Shown here: piece by piece, positions 1 to 11,523 of the stretch | How the letters are laid out: each line of letters begins with the position of its first letter | Numbering within the stretch: position 1 is the first letter of the stretch | DNA from: Agrococcus sp. SGAir0287 | GTDB taxonomy: Bacteria; Actinomycetota; Actinomycetes; Actinomycetales; Microbacteriaceae | Assembly: GCF_005484985.1 (NCBI RefSeq) | Contig: NZ_CP027942.1 | Coordinates: 2,418,001-2,482,000, forward strand | Length of the DNA: 64,000 nt | Reading direction: 5' to 3' | The notes under the pieces: generated by a model | Databases searched by the model: none | What the model was told of the DNA's origin: nothing | What the model saw: the letters and a program-made list of their open reading frames with translations, nothing else | Made by a program: the position numbers and the translations under genes

Positions 1-274
1 ACACGACGTAGACGATCGTCGCGCCCCACAGCGGCAGCCAGTCCTGGTCGTCGAGGATCGCGGGCAGCGCCGTGTCGACGCCGTAGGCGATGATCGCAGG
101 GCCGACGACGCCGGCGCCGGCCGAGATGACGACGAGCACCATCGTCCACGCGATGCGCCGCAGGTGCGGGCGCACGAGCTGCACGAGCAGCCTGCGCGAG
201 CGCAGGCGGATCGCCCGCGACTCCTCCTTCGTGTAGTCGTCGCGGTCCTCGCCGGAGACGCCGTGGACGCTCAC
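1..274 (-). CDS. ABC multidrug exporter, second half-transporter (5' part only)
   Basis: This is the N-terminal part of a fused membrane/ATPase half-transporter, and it runs off the left edge of the window. The GTG start at 274 lies in a GTGA overlap with the stop of the preceding ABC gene, so the two are translationally coupled. The roughly 91 visible residues show a charged cytoplasmic leader rich in Arg and Lys ([11 protein letters not shown]), then a first membrane segment (about residues 40-62) and the beginning of an extracytoplasmic loop. Two adjacent half-transporters of this type normally form a heterodimeric drug or lipid exporter in the cytoplasmic membrane. The substrate cannot be read from this fragment. 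Confidence 0.8.
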   Translation of the reverse strand, partial: MSVHGVSGEDRDDYTKEESRAIRLRSRRLLVQLVRPHLRRIAWTMVLVVISAGAGVVGPAIIAYGVDTALPAILDDQDWLPLWGATIVYVV

Positions 275-2064
275 AGGTTCACCTCTCGGTTGCGCTCGGC
301 CTCTTCCAGGCTCGAGATGACGAATCGGTAGTGGTCGTTGCGGTCGAGCAGCTCGGAGTGCGTGCCGACGTCGTCGATGCGGCCGTCGCGCATGAGCGCG
401 ACGCGATCGGCGAGCTGCACGGTCGACGGACGGTGGGCGACGATGAGCGCGGTCGTCTCGGCGAGCACCTGCCGCAGCGCCGCCTCGACCTGCGCCTCGG
501 TGTCGACGTCGAGCGCGGAGAGCGGGTCGTCGAGCACGAGCACGCTGGGCTTCGCCGCGACGGCGCGCGCGAGCGCGAGCCGCTGACGCTGCCCGCCCGA
601 CAGCGACAGTCCCTCCTCCCCGATCACGGTGTCGACGCCGTCCGGCAGCTCGTGCACGAAGCCCGCCTGCGCGATGCGCAACGCCTCCTCGAGCACGTCG
701 TCGCCGGCGTCCGGGACGCCGAGCAGCACGTTCTCGCGCACGGAGCGCGAGAACAGCGTCGCGTCCTCGAACGCCATCGACACGTGCGTGCGCAGCTCCT
801 CGCGCGCGAGGTCGCGCACGTCGACCCCGTCGAGCAGCACGCGACCGCCCGTGACGTCGTAGAGCCGCGCCGGCAGGGCCGTCAGCGTCGTCTTGCCGCT
901 GCCGGTCGAGCCCACGAGCGCCATGGTCTCCCCCGGCTCGAGCACGAGGTCCGCCCCGTCGACGAGGTCGCGCTCGTGCGCGGCGGCGTCCTGGTAGCGG
1001 AAGTGCACGCCCTCGAACGCGAGCCGCCCGCGCGGCTCGGCGATCGTCGCCGGACGCTCGGGGTCGTCGATCGTGTTCTCGGTGTCGATGACCTCGTGGA
1101 AGCGCACGGACGCGTTGGCGGCGTCGATGGCGAAGGCGTAGAGGAAGCCCATCGACTCGATCGGCCAGTTGAGCACCACGGCGGTCGCGAAGAAGGCCAG
1201 CAGCTGGCCGATCGTGAGCTGGTCGATCGTGACGAGCCAGACGCCGACGAAGAGGCACACGGCGTAGGAGACGAAGGGGATGATCGTCAGCCACATCCAC
1301 AGCGACGCGTCCTGGCGTGCCTTGGCGATCTCCGTCGAGCGCAGCTCGCTCGCCTGCGACGTGAAGCCGTCGAGGGCGTGCGCGCCGCGGCCGAACGCCT
1401 TGAGGACGCGGATGCCGTGCACCGACTGCTCGACCGTCGTCGCGAGGTCGCCCGCCTGGTCCTGCGCGCGACGCGAGACCCGGTGGTAGCGCTGCTCGAA
1501 GCGGAAGGCGACGACGACGATCGGCAGCGACAGGAGCACGAAGAGGCCGCCGAGCAGGGGGCTCCACCACACGAGGACGGCGACGCCGACCACGAGGGTC
1601 AGGAGGTTGACGACGAAGAGCACGGAGCCGAAGGCGAGGAAGCGTCGCAGCGTGCCGAGGTCCTGCACCGCACGCGAGAGCAGCTGGCCCGACTGCCAGC
1701 GGTCGTGGAAGGCGACGGGCAGCTGCTGCAGGCGCGCGTAGAGGTCGCGCCGCATCGACGCCTCGATGTACGTCGAGGGCGACAGCACGAAGAAGCGGCG
1801 CAGGAAGATGCACAGCGCCTCCGCGACGCCGAGCGCCAGCACGGCGATGGCAGCCGGCCACACGGCCTCGCGTGCGCCATCGGTGAGCGGACCGTCGACG
1901 AGGGCGCGCAGGACGAGCGGGATCGCGAGCGCGAGCAGCGCGCCGACGAGGGCGGCGACGACGCCGGCGACGAGTCGGGGCATGTACGGCCGCACGTACG
2001 GCATGAGCCGCGCCAGCGACGGGAGGATGCGGGGCTTGGTGGGGGCAGCGGGCTGCGACGGCAT
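271..2064 (-). CDS. ABC transporter, fused permease and ATPase (multidrug exporter subunit)
   Basis: A 597-residue half-transporter. Residues about 20-320 form a six-helix exporter membrane domain, and about 345-580 form the ATPase domain. The ATPase has a Walker A (GSTGSGKTT), an ABC signature ([14 protein letters not shown]) and a Walker B ending in VLVLDDP, where the usual catalytic Glu is Asp. In heterodimeric exporters of the BmrCD/TM287-288 kind, one subunit typically has such a weakened site, which fits its pairing with the overlapping gene at 1-274. The ATG start at 2064 has a GAGGAA Shine-Dalgarno about 8 bases upstream. A strongly translated 15-codon reading frame precedes the gene, suggesting attenuation control. 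The substrate is unknown. Confidence 0.9.
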   Translation of the reverse strand: MPSQPAAPTKPRILPSLARLMPYVRPYMPRLVAGVVAALVGALLALAIPLVLRALVDGPLTDGAREAVWPAAIAVLALGVAEALCIFLRRFFVLSPSTYIEASMRRDLYARLQQLPVAFHDRWQSGQLLSRAVQDLGTLRRFLAFGSVLFVVNLLTLVVGVAVLVWWSPLLGGLFVLLSLPIVVVAFRFEQRYHRVSRRAQDQAGDLATTVEQSVHGIRVLKAFGRGAHALDGFTSQASELRSTEIAKARQDASLWMWLTIIPFVSYAVCLFVGVWLVTIDQLTIGQLLAFFATAVVLNWPIESMGFLYAFAIDAANASVRFHEVIDTENTIDDPERPATIAEPRGRLAFEGVHFRYQDAAAHERDLVDGADLVLEPGETMALVGSTGSGKTTLTALPARLYDVTGGRVLLDGVDVRDLAREELRTHVSMAFEDATLFSRSVRENVLLGVPDAGDDVLEEALRIAQAGFVHELPDGVDTVIGEEGLSLSGGQRQRLALARAVAAKPSVLVLDDPLSALDVDTEAQVEAALRQVLAETTALIVAHRPSTVQLADRVALMRDGRIDDVGTHSELLDRNDHYRFVISSLEEAERNREVNL

Positions 2065-2193
2065 GGGGGATTCCTCGATGACGCGCTCGTGACGCGCGTG
2101 GAAGGCGGTGCTGGATGTCGGGCGGGATGCGCCCGGGGAGGTTCGCGCCGGGTGGGGCGCTGGCGATGCGGCGGTGCGGGTGGTCGTGCTGCC

Positions 2194-2241
2194 CTAGCGG
2201 GCGACGACGCCGACGAGCGTGGGAGCGGGTGCGATGAGCAT
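2194..2241 (-). CDS. putative leader peptide of the ABC exporter operon
   Basis: A 15-codon open frame (MLIAPAPTLVGVVAR, then TAG) lies about 130 bases upstream of the ABC exporter and is read in the same direction. A near-perfect ribosome-binding site (AAGGAGG at 2247-2253, five bases before the ATG) is much stronger than most in this window. Between it and the exporter start are mutually exclusive pairings: GCGCCC at 2129-2134 can pair with 2155-2160, while 2145-2149 can pair with 2156-2160. A hairpin also lies at 2081-2099. Leader peptides that sense stalled ribosomes precede many antibiotic-resistance ABC genes, so this could be an attenuator. That role is inferred from layout only. Confidence 0.5.
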   Translation of the reverse strand: MLIAPAPTLVGVVAR

Positions 2242-2301
2242 GGCGTCCTCCTTGGTCGGCGAGAGCCCTCCAGGCTATGCGCGCGACGCCTCGACGCGCA
2301 A

Positions 2302-2341
2302 GCGGGAGGCCCCGCATCCTCTCGGATGCGGGGCCTCCCGC
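2302..2341 (-). terminator. terminator of the LPQTG surface-protein gene
   Basis: A perfect 18-bp inverted repeat (2302-2319 with 2324-2341) has a four-base TCTC loop and begins 20 bases after the stop of the surface-protein gene. It is very GC-rich with no long T run, as is usual in this genome. Confidence 0.8.
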
Positions 2342-2361
2342 GTGGTGGCGTGGTGCCTGGA

Positions 2362-3870
2362 TCAGCCGTGCGCGCGGAGGCGACGGGTGACGAGCGCGGC
2401 GCCTGCGAGCGCCAGCAGCGCGCCCAGGGCGAGCATCGGCGTCACGTCGAAGCCCGTCTGGGGCAGACGCGGCGTGGTCGCCTGCGGCGGCGTCTGGCCG
2501 GCCGGCGGCTGGGCCGGCGGCGTCGCGACGGTGCAGAGCTCGCCACCGGCTGCCGGCACGTCCACCGTGAAGGTGCGCGTCGTCAGGTCGCTCGAGACGC
2601 CGGGCAGACCGGCCTGGAAGGCCGCGCCCTGGTCGGCCACGGCGACGAAGGTCGCCTGGCCGCCCGCGGCGGGGGCGTCCGTCACGGTCCACGAGGCGTT
2701 CTCGATGGCGCCGGTCGTCGCCGACCCGGGAGCCGTGCAGGACGCGGGCGTGACCGTGACGTCGGCCGTGGCGACGCCCGTGACCGGGGTGTCGCACTCC
2801 TGCTCCTGCAGGGTGAACGTCCACGAGGTCTGGGCACCCTCGGGCGCGGTCCAGCCCTCGTCGAACGCGACGGTGATCGTGATGACGCGCTCGCCGTCGG
2901 TGTAGGTGCCCGGGTCGGTCACCACGTAGCGGTAGTGCTCGCCGTCGGCGGGCAGCGTGTACGGCGCGTCGCCGTCGGGGCCGCAGATCTCGGTCGGCGT
3001 GGGTGCGGGGATGGGCCCGGTCGTGCACGGCTCGTTCGTCACGTCGAAGGTGAACTGGCGCGGCGCGGTGGTGCCGTCGTCCCACGTGAAGCCCTCGGCG
3101 AGGGTTGCGGTGATCACGACCGTGCCCTGGCCGTCGACGACGCCGCTCTCGTCGACCGAGAAGGAGTAGCCGTCGGCGTCCGTCACGGCGGGCAGCTGCA
3201 CGTCGTAGCCGGGGCCGCACTCGTCGACGACGTTCGGCGTGCCCTCGATGGTGGTGGGCACGTCGCACGGCTCGTTCGTCGCGTGGAACGTCCAGGTCTT
3301 CGGCGCGGTCGAGCCGTCCTCCCACACGTAGCCGTCGTTCAGGGTCGCGGTGACGACGACGTCGCCGGCGCCGTCCTGCGTGCCGTCGGCCACGCTGAAG
3401 CGGTAGCCCTCGGTGTCCGCCGGGACCGTCAGCTGGAAGTCCGGGCCGCAGACGTCGTGGAAGGAGGGCTCGGTCGTGATGCCGACGTGCGTCGCGGGCG
3501 GCTCCTCGCACGCCGTCTGCGTGCCGGAGCCGTGGTAGTCGTACTGGTCCCCGTCGCCCTGGTCGATCGTCACGGCCCAGGTGTGGTCGACGGTGTCGTC
3601 CCACGGGAAGGAGCGCACGAAGCTCGCACCGAACGTCTCGTCGACGACGGTGTCGCCGTCGATGACGACGGTGACGCGGTTCGGAGCGTTGCCGTTGTAG
3701 TTGGTCGCGGACACGTCGAGGGACGTGCACGTCGGGTTCGCCGCAGGCGTGTGCGCCTGCGCGGCCTGGGGCGAGACGGTCACGAGCAGGGCGCTGAGGA
3801 GCGCCGTCAGCAGGAGAACCGCCGCGAGCGCGAGGGCTCGCGGACGCCTGGAGATGGAGGTGTCGAGCAC
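2362..3870 (-). CDS. sortase-anchored surface protein with three cysteine-bounded repeats
   Basis: A 502-residue cell-wall protein. Residues 1-40 are a signal peptide (basic start, then a long hydrophobic stretch ending near QAAQAHT). The C-terminus has LPQTG at about 469-473, a hydrophobic helix and a basic tail (RRLRAHG), the classic sorting signal for sortase anchoring to peptidoglycan. The middle carries three related blocks of about 65-70 residues. Each starts with a CGP motif, has a VVITATL-like strand and a W.(D/E)GTTAP turn, and ends in NEPC or EQEC. This looks like stacked beta-sandwich domains, each possibly closed by a disulfide. GTG is taken as the start, with no strong Shine-Dalgarno. 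Ligand and role are unknown; adhesion is a guess. Confidence 0.75.
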   Translation of the reverse strand: MLDTSISRRPRALALAAVLLLTALLSALLVTVSPQAAQAHTPAANPTCTSLDVSATNYNGNAPNRVTVVIDGDTVVDETFGASFVRSFPWDDTVDHTWAVTIDQGDGDQYDYHGSGTQTACEEPPATHVGITTEPSFHDVCGPDFQLTVPADTEGYRFSVADGTQDGAGDVVVTATLNDGYVWEDGSTAPKTWTFHATNEPCDVPTTIEGTPNVVDECGPGYDVQLPAVTDADGYSFSVDESGVVDGQGTVVITATLAEGFTWDDGTTAPRQFTFDVTNEPCTTGPIPAPTPTEICGPDGDAPYTLPADGEHYRYVVTDPGTYTDGERVITITVAFDEGWTAPEGAQTSWTFTLQEQECDTPVTGVATADVTVTPASCTAPGSATTGAIENASWTVTDAPAAGGQATFVAVADQGAAFQAGLPGVSSDLTTRTFTVDVPAAGGELCTVATPPAQPPAGQTPPQATTPRLPQTGFDVTPMLALGALLALAGAALVTRRLRAHG

Positions 3871-4130
3871 GGAGGATCACCGATTCGTCGAGAGGACAGG
3901 GGCGGTGGCGCCCGCGCGAGGATCGTGCCGCGGAGGCCGACGACGAACCTAGGAACGGCGCGCATCCCTGGCGACCGCGGGGGGACGGATCGGGGGACCG
4001 ATCCATCGGAAGCATTGCTATCAGCACCAGCAGACGACGGATTCCGAAGGGGACGACGTACCCCGCAGGCCGACACGTCCGTTCGACGATCGAGACATCC
4101 TCGGCCTCGCGTGCGTGCCGCCGACGACGA
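3871..4130. other. intergenic region upstream of the surface-protein gene
   Basis: No gene is seen here. The stretch must hold the promoter of the leftward surface-protein gene. It includes a locally less GC-rich patch near 4010-4030 and a short inverted repeat (GATCGG near 3988 with CCGATC near 4000). No promoter boxes can be assigned with confidence. Confidence 0.4.
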
Positions 4131-4160
4131 CGCCCCGCATCCCTCGAGGGGTGCGGGGCG
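4131..4160 (-). terminator. terminator after purH
   Basis: An inverted repeat has GCCCCGCA and CCC on one side and GGG and TGCGGGGC on the other, around a TCGA loop. It starts about 30 bases beyond the purH stop. One wobble pair interrupts the stem. Confidence 0.75.
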
Positions 4161-4189
4161 TGGCCGCTCGAGCGCCGCGGCGCGGCGCG

Positions 4190-5845
4190 TCAGTGGAAGA
4201 AGTGCCGCTCCCCCGTGAGGTACATCGTGAGACCCGCGGCCTCGGCAGCTGCGATCACCTCGTCATCGCGCTTCGATCCCCCGGGCTGGACGATGGCGCG
4301 CACGCCGGCGTCGATGAGGATCTGCGGACCGTCGGCGAACGGGAAGAAGGCATCCGACGCGGCGACGGAGCCGCGTGCGCGGTCGCCGGCGCGCGAGACG
4401 GCGAGCACGCACGAGTCGACGCGGTTGACCTGGCCCATGCCGACGCCCACGGCGGCGCGGTCGGCGGCGAGCAGGATCGCGTTCGACTTCACCGCGCGCA
4501 CGGCGCGCCAGGCGAACTCGAGGTCCGCGAGCGTCGCGTCGTCGACGTGGGCGCCCGTGACGCGGCGCCACGTGTGGCTCGAGAAGCCGTGGAAGGTGTC
4601 CGGCTGCTGCAGCAGCAGGCCACCCGAGATCTGCCGCAGCTCGCTCGCCTCGCGCGCGTAGCCCTCCGGCAGACGCAGCAGCCGGATGGCGGCCTTCGCG
4701 CTGAGGATCTCGATCGCCTCGGGCTCGAAGTCGGGCGCGACGACGACCTCGGTGAAGATGCCGGCGACGGTCTGCGCCATCGCCGCGGTCACGGTGCGGT
4801 TGGCGGCGATGACGCCGCCGAACGCCGACACGGGATCGCATGCGTGCGCGCGCTCATGGGCGGATGCGATCGGATCGGTCGCACCTGCGGCGGCGAGCGC
4901 GACGCCGCACGGCTGCGCGTGCTTGATGATCGCGACGGCCGGCTCGTCGTGGTCGAAGGCGGCGCGCAGCGCTGCATCGGCGTCCACGTAGTTGTTGAAC
5001 GACATCTCCTTGCCGTGCAGCAGCGTCGCCTGCGCGATGCCGCGGCCGGCGGGGAGGGTGAACAGGCCCGCCTGCTGATGGCTGTTCTCGCCGTAGCGCA
5101 GCGGCGTCGCGAGCGTCGCGTCGCCGATCGCGGCGAGCAGCTGCGCGGCCGCGCCGGCGGGCTGCTCGGCCGACTCCTCCGCGGTCGCGGGGCCGGCTGT
5201 CGCCGCATCCTGCTCCTCGACGGACCCGGTGGCGAACCAGCGGGCGACCGCGGCGTCGTAGGCCGCGGTGTGCGCGAACGCGTCGCTCGCGAGCGCGCGG
5301 CGCTGCGCGAGCGAGAGGCCGGTCGGCAGCGCCCGCGCGACGAGGTCGTACGCGCGCGGATCCGTGACGATCGCCACGTTCGCGAAGTTCTTGGCGCTCG
5401 CGCGCACCATCGCCGGGCCGCCGATGTCGATCTGCTCGACGACGGCGTCGGCCGCGGCGCCCGAGCGCACGGTGTCGACGAACGGGTACAGGTTCACGAC
5501 GACGAGCTCGAAGGGCGCGATGCCGAGCTCGGCGAGCTGCTGCTCGTGGTGCTCGAGCCGCAGGTCGGCGAGCAGACCCGCGTGGATGCTCGGGTGCAGC
5601 GTCTTCACACGACCGTCGAGCGCCTCCTGGAAGCCTGTGACGTCGGCGACCTGGGTCACGGGGATGCCCGCGTCGGCGATGCCCTGGGCCGTCGACCCGG
5701 TGGAGACGAGCTCGACGCCGGCCGCGTGCAGCGCAGCGGCGAGCTCGAGGATGCCGGTCTTGTCGCTCACCGACAGCAGCGCGCGGCGGATCGGCACCAC
5801 GTCCCGCTCGCGGTAGAGGCTCTCGTCGTGGGTGGGACCGCTCAC
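4190..5845 (-). CDS. purH: bifunctional AICAR transformylase / IMP cyclohydrolase
   Basis: This enzyme catalyses the last two steps of IMP synthesis: formylation of AICAR with 10-formyl-THF, then ring closure. The N-terminal cyclohydrolase domain begins at [17 protein letters not shown], with TGST and the [13 protein letters not shown] motif. The C-terminal transformylase domain has [11 protein letters not shown], the KHAQPCGVA motif and [11 protein letters not shown], and it ends [11 protein letters not shown]. The GTG at 5845 gives 551 residues, the normal family size. A longer in-frame extension upstream only translates the purN gene and was rejected. The start lies one base after the purN stop, so the two are coupled. 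A terminator follows at 4131-4160. Confidence 0.97.
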   Translation of the reverse strand: MSGPTHDESLYRERDVVPIRRALLSVSDKTGILELAAALHAAGVELVSTGSTAQGIADAGIPVTQVADVTGFQEALDGRVKTLHPSIHAGLLADLRLEHHEQQLAELGIAPFELVVVNLYPFVDTVRSGAAADAVVEQIDIGGPAMVRASAKNFANVAIVTDPRAYDLVARALPTGLSLAQRRALASDAFAHTAAYDAAVARWFATGSVEEQDAATAGPATAEESAEQPAGAAAQLLAAIGDATLATPLRYGENSHQQAGLFTLPAGRGIAQATLLHGKEMSFNNYVDADAALRAAFDHDEPAVAIIKHAQPCGVALAAAGATDPIASAHERAHACDPVSAFGGVIAANRTVTAAMAQTVAGIFTEVVVAPDFEPEAIEILSAKAAIRLLRLPEGYAREASELRQISGGLLLQQPDTFHGFSSHTWRRVTGAHVDDATLADLEFAWRAVRAVKSNAILLAADRAAVGVGMGQVNRVDSCVLAVSRAGDRARGSVAASDAFFPFADGPQILIDAGVRAIVQPGGSKRDDEVIAAAEAAGLTMYLTGERHFFH

Positions 5846-5846
5846 G

Positions 5847-6407
5847 TCAGGACTCCTGGTTCCAGTGCGTGACGACGTCCGCGAGCAGGTCGCGCTCGAC
5901 CGGCTTGATGCGGTCGTGGAGGCTCGCCTCGTCGTCGTCGGGGTGGATGGGCACGCGCACCTGCGCGAGGACGGGACCGGTGTCGACGCCGGCGTCGACC
6001 ACGATGACGGATGCGCCGGTCTCGGTCGCGCCGGCCGCGAGCGCGTCGCGCACGGCATGGGCACCGGGGAACTCGGGCAGGTAGGCGGGGTGCGTGTTCA
6101 CGAGGTTCGGGCTCAGCCGCGCCACGGCATCCGCCGACAGCAGCCGCATGAAGCCGGAGAGGATCGTGAGGTCCGGGGCGTGCTCGAGGACGCGGTCGAC
6201 GATGCGGCCGCTCCACGCGGCCCGGGGCTGCGCGAAGGGCTCGACGAAGGTCGGGATGCCCGCGGCACGAGCGAGGTCGATGCCGCCGCACTCCTGGTCG
6301 GCGCCGACCGCGACGATCGCCGCAGGCACGCGGCCGTCGCGCGTGCGCTCGAGCAGGTCGGCGAGGTTGCTGCCGCCACCGGAGACGAGGACGACCAGAC
6401 GCAGCAC
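5847..6407 (-). CDS. purN: phosphoribosylglycinamide formyltransferase
   Basis: Transfers a formyl group from 10-formyl-THF to GAR, the third step of purine synthesis. The protein starts [19 protein letters not shown], the typical N-terminal substrate loop. It continues with an [10 protein letters not shown] segment, the [16 protein letters not shown] motif (catalytic Asn and His), and [15 protein letters not shown] with the conserved Asp. The GTG at 6407 gives 186 residues, the usual length, and lies 10 bases after the DUF6350 stop. It is in one operon with DUF6350 (upstream) and purH (downstream), a common actinobacterial order. Confidence 0.96.
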   Translation of the reverse strand: MLRLVVLVSGGGSNLADLLERTRDGRVPAAIVAVGADQECGGIDLARAAGIPTFVEPFAQPRAAWSGRIVDRVLEHAPDLTILSGFMRLLSADAVARLSPNLVNTHPAYLPEFPGAHAVRDALAAGATETGASVIVVDAGVDTGPVLAQVRVPIHPDDDEASLHDRIKPVERDLLADVVTHWNQES

Positions 6408-6417
6408 GCCCGCCAGC

Positions 6418-7983
6418 CTATCGGCGGCCGGATGCGCCGCTCGCGCCGTCGGGATCGTCCGGGTCGCGCTCGACACCGGGGGGCTGCGCGTCGCGCTCGG
6501 CCGGGTCGACGACGTCCTCGAGCGGGAGCACGGGCTCCGTCTCCTGCTCGTCGGCGGCGAGCGGACGCGCGGGCGCCGCCTCGGCATGGGTCTGCGTCGC
6601 CGCGAGCGGCGCGACGGGCGCGGTCTCCGCGTCCGCCAGCCGCCCGGCGACCGCGCCGTCCGACGATGCCGAGCCCCCGCCGTCGGCCGACAGCGACGGC
6701 AACGGCCCCGTCTCCCCCGCCGCGCGAGCACGGGCCGCCGCGGCGAGCGCCGCGACGTCGAGGTCGGCGGTGTCCGCGTCGTCGTGGTCGTCGTCCACGT
6801 CGCCATCGGTCGTCTCGGGCGAACGGCCGGAGAGCAGTCCGGCCGTCAGGCCGACAGCGGCCACGCCCGCGGCGACGAGGCCCACGATCCACCACGTCGG
6901 CCCGGCGACGTCGAGCCGGCCGGGGCCCATGCCTCCCGACGTCGCAGCCGCGAGCGCGGCGAGCACCGCGCCTGCGACGACGCCGCCGCCGACCGCGACG
7001 ACGACGGACTGCCACCAGCGCGTCAGCGTGGATCGCTGCCGCACGAGGGCGCCGATGCCGACCGCCGCGACGAGCGGCACGACCACGACGACGAGCGACC
7101 ACGGCTGCACGCCCGGGGCGATCGCGCCGAGCAGCGGCAGCGTCGGCACGGGGCCGAGGTCCGTGCCGAGCGGCGAGACGCTCGAGCCGGCGCCGATGGC
7201 GAAGCCCGGCCCGAGCATCCACGACGTCGACCACACGACGGCCGTCGGCAGCAGCGCGAGCTGCACGAGCCACAGCACGACGACGCCGAGGTGGTCGGGC
7301 TGCAGCGCCTCGAAGAGGCCGATGACGTCGGCCTGCCGCACGAGGAGCGCGATCGCGAGCAGGACGGCGCCGAGCCCGACGAAGGCGGCGGCGACCGCGA
7401 GCCCCGCCCGAAGGGACGCGCGCACGAGCGGCACGGCCGAGGCGTCGATCGCGAGCCACGAGCCCGCGTCGCCCACGACGTCGCGCGCCTCCCACAGCGC
7501 GCCGATCGCGAGCCCGAGCAGCATGCATGCAGCGGGTCCGATCGCGGCGTGCACGACGTTCGGCGCCGCCGCCTCGTGCTGCGCCGTCAGCGCGAGCGCG
7601 ACGCCGACCGCCGAGGTCGCGAGCACGCCGCCGACGAGACCCCACGCCGGCTCGGCCGTGCGGGCGAGCCGCATGCCGCTGCGCGCGGCGAGCAGGATCG
7701 TCGCAAGGCCGATGCCCCATGCGCCGACGCCGAGCACGAAGGGCTGCGCCGCGGCGTCCGTGCCGACGGCGGCGACCGCCGCGTCGCCGAGCGCGACCCC
7801 GACGTCGACCCCGTGGCCAAGCATCCACGCGTCGACCGCGATGCGCCAGGGCACGGCCGCGTCGCCGGAGAGGCCGCCCGCTGCGAAGGTCACGACGGCG
7901 GGCACGAGCGTGAGCACCAGCGTCGCGAGCGCGATGGAGGTCGACTCGACCGCCTGCAGCAGGACGGACGAGAGGCGACGCAC
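6418..7983 (-). CDS. DUF6350 family polytopic membrane protein
   Basis: A 521-residue membrane protein with many hydrophobic helices from residue 10 to about 400, starting [22 protein letters not shown] hydrophilic, acidic, Ala/Asp-rich cytoplasmic tail of about 120 residues follows. The start, the spacing of helices and the position immediately upstream of purN-purH match the DUF6350 family of actinobacteria, whose function is not established. The GTG start at 7983 is preceded six bases upstream by TAGGCT, suggesting a leaderless transcript. In relatives the gene usually follows sucD directly. Here sucCD lies 4.3 kb away, with four genes between it and this one's promoter. Confidence 0.8.
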   Translation of the reverse strand: MRRLSSVLLQAVESTSIALATLVLTLVPAVVTFAAGGLSGDAAVPWRIAVDAWMLGHGVDVGVALGDAAVAAVGTDAAAQPFVLGVGAWGIGLATILLAARSGMRLARTAEPAWGLVGGVLATSAVGVALALTAQHEAAAPNVVHAAIGPAACMLLGLAIGALWEARDVVGDAGSWLAIDASAVPLVRASLRAGLAVAAAFVGLGAVLLAIALLVRQADVIGLFEALQPDHLGVVVLWLVQLALLPTAVVWSTSWMLGPGFAIGAGSSVSPLGTDLGPVPTLPLLGAIAPGVQPWSLVVVVVPLVAAVGIGALVRQRSTLTRWWQSVVVAVGGGVVAGAVLAALAAATSGGMGPGRLDVAGPTWWIVGLVAAGVAAVGLTAGLLSGRSPETTDGDVDDDHDDADTADLDVAALAAAARARAAGETGPLPSLSADGGGSASSDGAVAGRLADAETAPVAPLAATQTHAEAAPARPLAADEQETEPVLPLEDVVDPAERDAQPPGVERDPDDPDGASGASGRR

Positions 7984-7989
7984 GCGGCG

Positions 7990-7995
7990 AGCCTA
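7990..7995 (-). promoter_or_regulatory. -10 box, leaderless promoter of the DUF6350-purN-purH operon
   Basis: TAGGCT (minus strand) lies six bases before the GTG start at 7983. The spacing puts the transcription start on or next to the start codon, and no Shine-Dalgarno is present. Confidence 0.55.
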
Positions 7996-8132
7996 GTGGC
8001 GCTGGCCCCGGCCTCCCGGCCGCCTCGCCCGCGACGCGGGCGACCCGCGCCGCAGCCGCGATAGGTTGGGATGCGGGCCTGCGCCGCCATCCGGCGCGCC
8101 CCCACCGACCATCGACGAGGGACGACGCATCC

Positions 8133-10352
<2,220 letters not shown>

Positions 10353-10355
10353 CGC

Positions 10356-10410
10356 GTCGAGACGCAGCAGAGGGGACCCGGTCGATGCCGGGGCCCCTCT
10401 GCGTCTCGAC
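10356..10410 (+). terminator. terminator of icd
   Basis: A long inverted repeat pairs GTCGAGACGCAG...AGGGG with CCCCTCTGCGTCTCGAC through a three-base bulge, starting four bases after the icd stop. Confidence 0.85.
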
Positions 10411-10414
10411 GCCA

Positions 10415-10485
10415 GCACGAGATGCGCGTGAGGGGCGCCGCGAGGGCGCATTCCACCTCATGCACCGCTCCCGTTCATCTCGTGC
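10415..10485. repeat. left flanking repeat of the first DUF559/AbiEi gene
   Basis: The 10-bp inverted arms GCACGAGATG (10415-10424) and CATCTCGTGC (10476-10485) enclose this unit. Its part 10442-10485 is a 44-bp near copy (37 of 44 identical by eye) of 11397-11440 on the other side of the gene, in the same orientation. The last codons and stop of the gene lie inside the repeat. Confidence 0.65.
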
Positions 10486-11305
10486 GGGGAGCACGATGCA
10501 CGTCGGCGCGGACGAGCGCCAGGATGTCCCGCTCGACGGCCGGCCAGTCGTCGAGCACCTGCCGGTAGGTCAGTCGGATGACGCGGTAGCCCAGGACCAC
10601 GAGCCTGCGATCACGAGCCCGGTCGGCTGCATGCGCAGCCCATGAGCCGTGGTGCTCGGCGCCATCGCATTCGATGACCAGGACCTCCCCCACCACCATG
10701 TCCACGCGCATGTCCTCGATCTGCACCTGCGTCCGGACGACGATGCGGTGGCGGCGCAGTCGGAGTCGCACGATGCTCTCGAGACCCGACTCGGCAGCAG
10801 CGGTGCGCGACAGGAGCGCACGGAACCGGCTCGGCGACGTGTCGACCCACCGCTCGAGGTCGTGCATCGTCGCGAGCCGCAGGTGGAGCAGCGAGTCCGC
10901 GACCACCACGACGTCCTCGTCGCTCCCGCACCTCAGCAGGCAGCGGAACGCGACGTCGATCGGGTCCACCGCGTCGTGCACCGGGGGCATGCGTCCGTGC
11001 GGTCGGCATCCCCGACCCGTCCCGGCTCCGTCGGCGCGCCGGGCGAGCCGCACGTGAACGCGGCCGAGCGACTCCGGCACCCACGCACCGTGGGCCCGCA
11101 GCGCGGTGGCGCAGGCGAGGCAACCTCCTGCGGCGACGGCCGCGACCACCCGGGGGTCGGCCGCCGGCTCCGCGAACCAGCCGTCCCTGATGCGCGTCAG
11201 ATGCCCGTTCGCGACCGAGGCGTCGCGATCCCTCCTCGACCAGCCGAGGAGGCGCAGCTGCGCGGCCGTCAGCACGCCGTGTCGGATGAGCACCGGATCG
11301 ATCAC
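10475..11305 (-). CDS. DUF559-domain, AbiEi/VSR-like nuclease-type protein
   Basis: A 276-residue protein of the type often labelled a type IV toxin-antitoxin (AbiEi-like) or DUF559 protein. Residues 1-50 form a predicted winged-helix (DPVLIRHGVLTAAQLRLLGW...SVANGHLTRIRDGWF). The C-terminal 110 residues resemble the very-short-patch-repair endonuclease fold: LESIVRLRLRRH, VDMVVGEVLVIECDGAEHHGS, then RDRRLVVLGYRVIRLTYRQVL. The Glu, Asp and ECDG residues are the likely metal-binding site. GTG at 11305 was preferred because the upstream extension is low-quality sequence. The gene is bracketed by two related 44-bp repeats, and the left one overlaps its 3' end. A mobile or selfish role is inferred, not shown. 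Confidence 0.65.
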   Translation of the reverse strand: MIDPVLIRHGVLTAAQLRLLGWSRRDRDASVANGHLTRIRDGWFAEPAADPRVVAAVAAGGCLACATALRAHGAWVPESLGRVHVRLARRADGAGTGRGCRPHGRMPPVHDAVDPIDVAFRCLLRCGSDEDVVVVADSLLHLRLATMHDLERWVDTSPSRFRALLSRTAAAESGLESIVRLRLRRHRIVVRTQVQIEDMRVDMVVGEVLVIECDGAEHHGSWAAHAADRARDRRLVVLGYRVIRLTYRQVLDDWPAVERDILALVRADVHRAPRTR

Positions 11306-11396
11306 TCGGCGAGGATGCCGTCGACCGACGCCGTCCCACCGCCAGCAGGCACGACAGGTGGATCGCACGGCACACGATGCACCTGTGGAGGACGAG

Positions 11397-11440
11397 GAGG
11401 GTGCATTCCACCGCACGCCCCGCCCACGTGCATCTCGTGC
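11397..11440. repeat. right flanking repeat of the first DUF559/AbiEi gene
   Basis: A 44-bp direct near copy of 10442-10485. It shares GCATTCCACC near its left end and CATCTCGTGC at its right end, and runs into a perfect 12-bp palindrome, CTCGTGCACGAG (11434-11445). Confidence 0.65.
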
Positions 11441-11523
11441 ACGAGCGCAAGCCCGATCGCGGATCGGGGATCCGTCAGGTGCGCATGCCATGGTGGACCG
11501 TCCCGTCAGGAAGGTCCTCCGTC

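Noticed and set aside
331-4218. A 1,295-codon open frame on the plus strand
   Set aside because: It runs antisense to the ABC exporter and the surface-protein gene, is extremely rich in Arg, Val, Asp and Gly, and has no domain. In DNA this GC-rich, stop codons are rare in shadow frames.
10385-10645. An 86-codon frame over the icd terminator
   Set aside because: It starts inside a terminator hairpin, crosses a repeat and overlaps the nuclease-like gene on the other strand.
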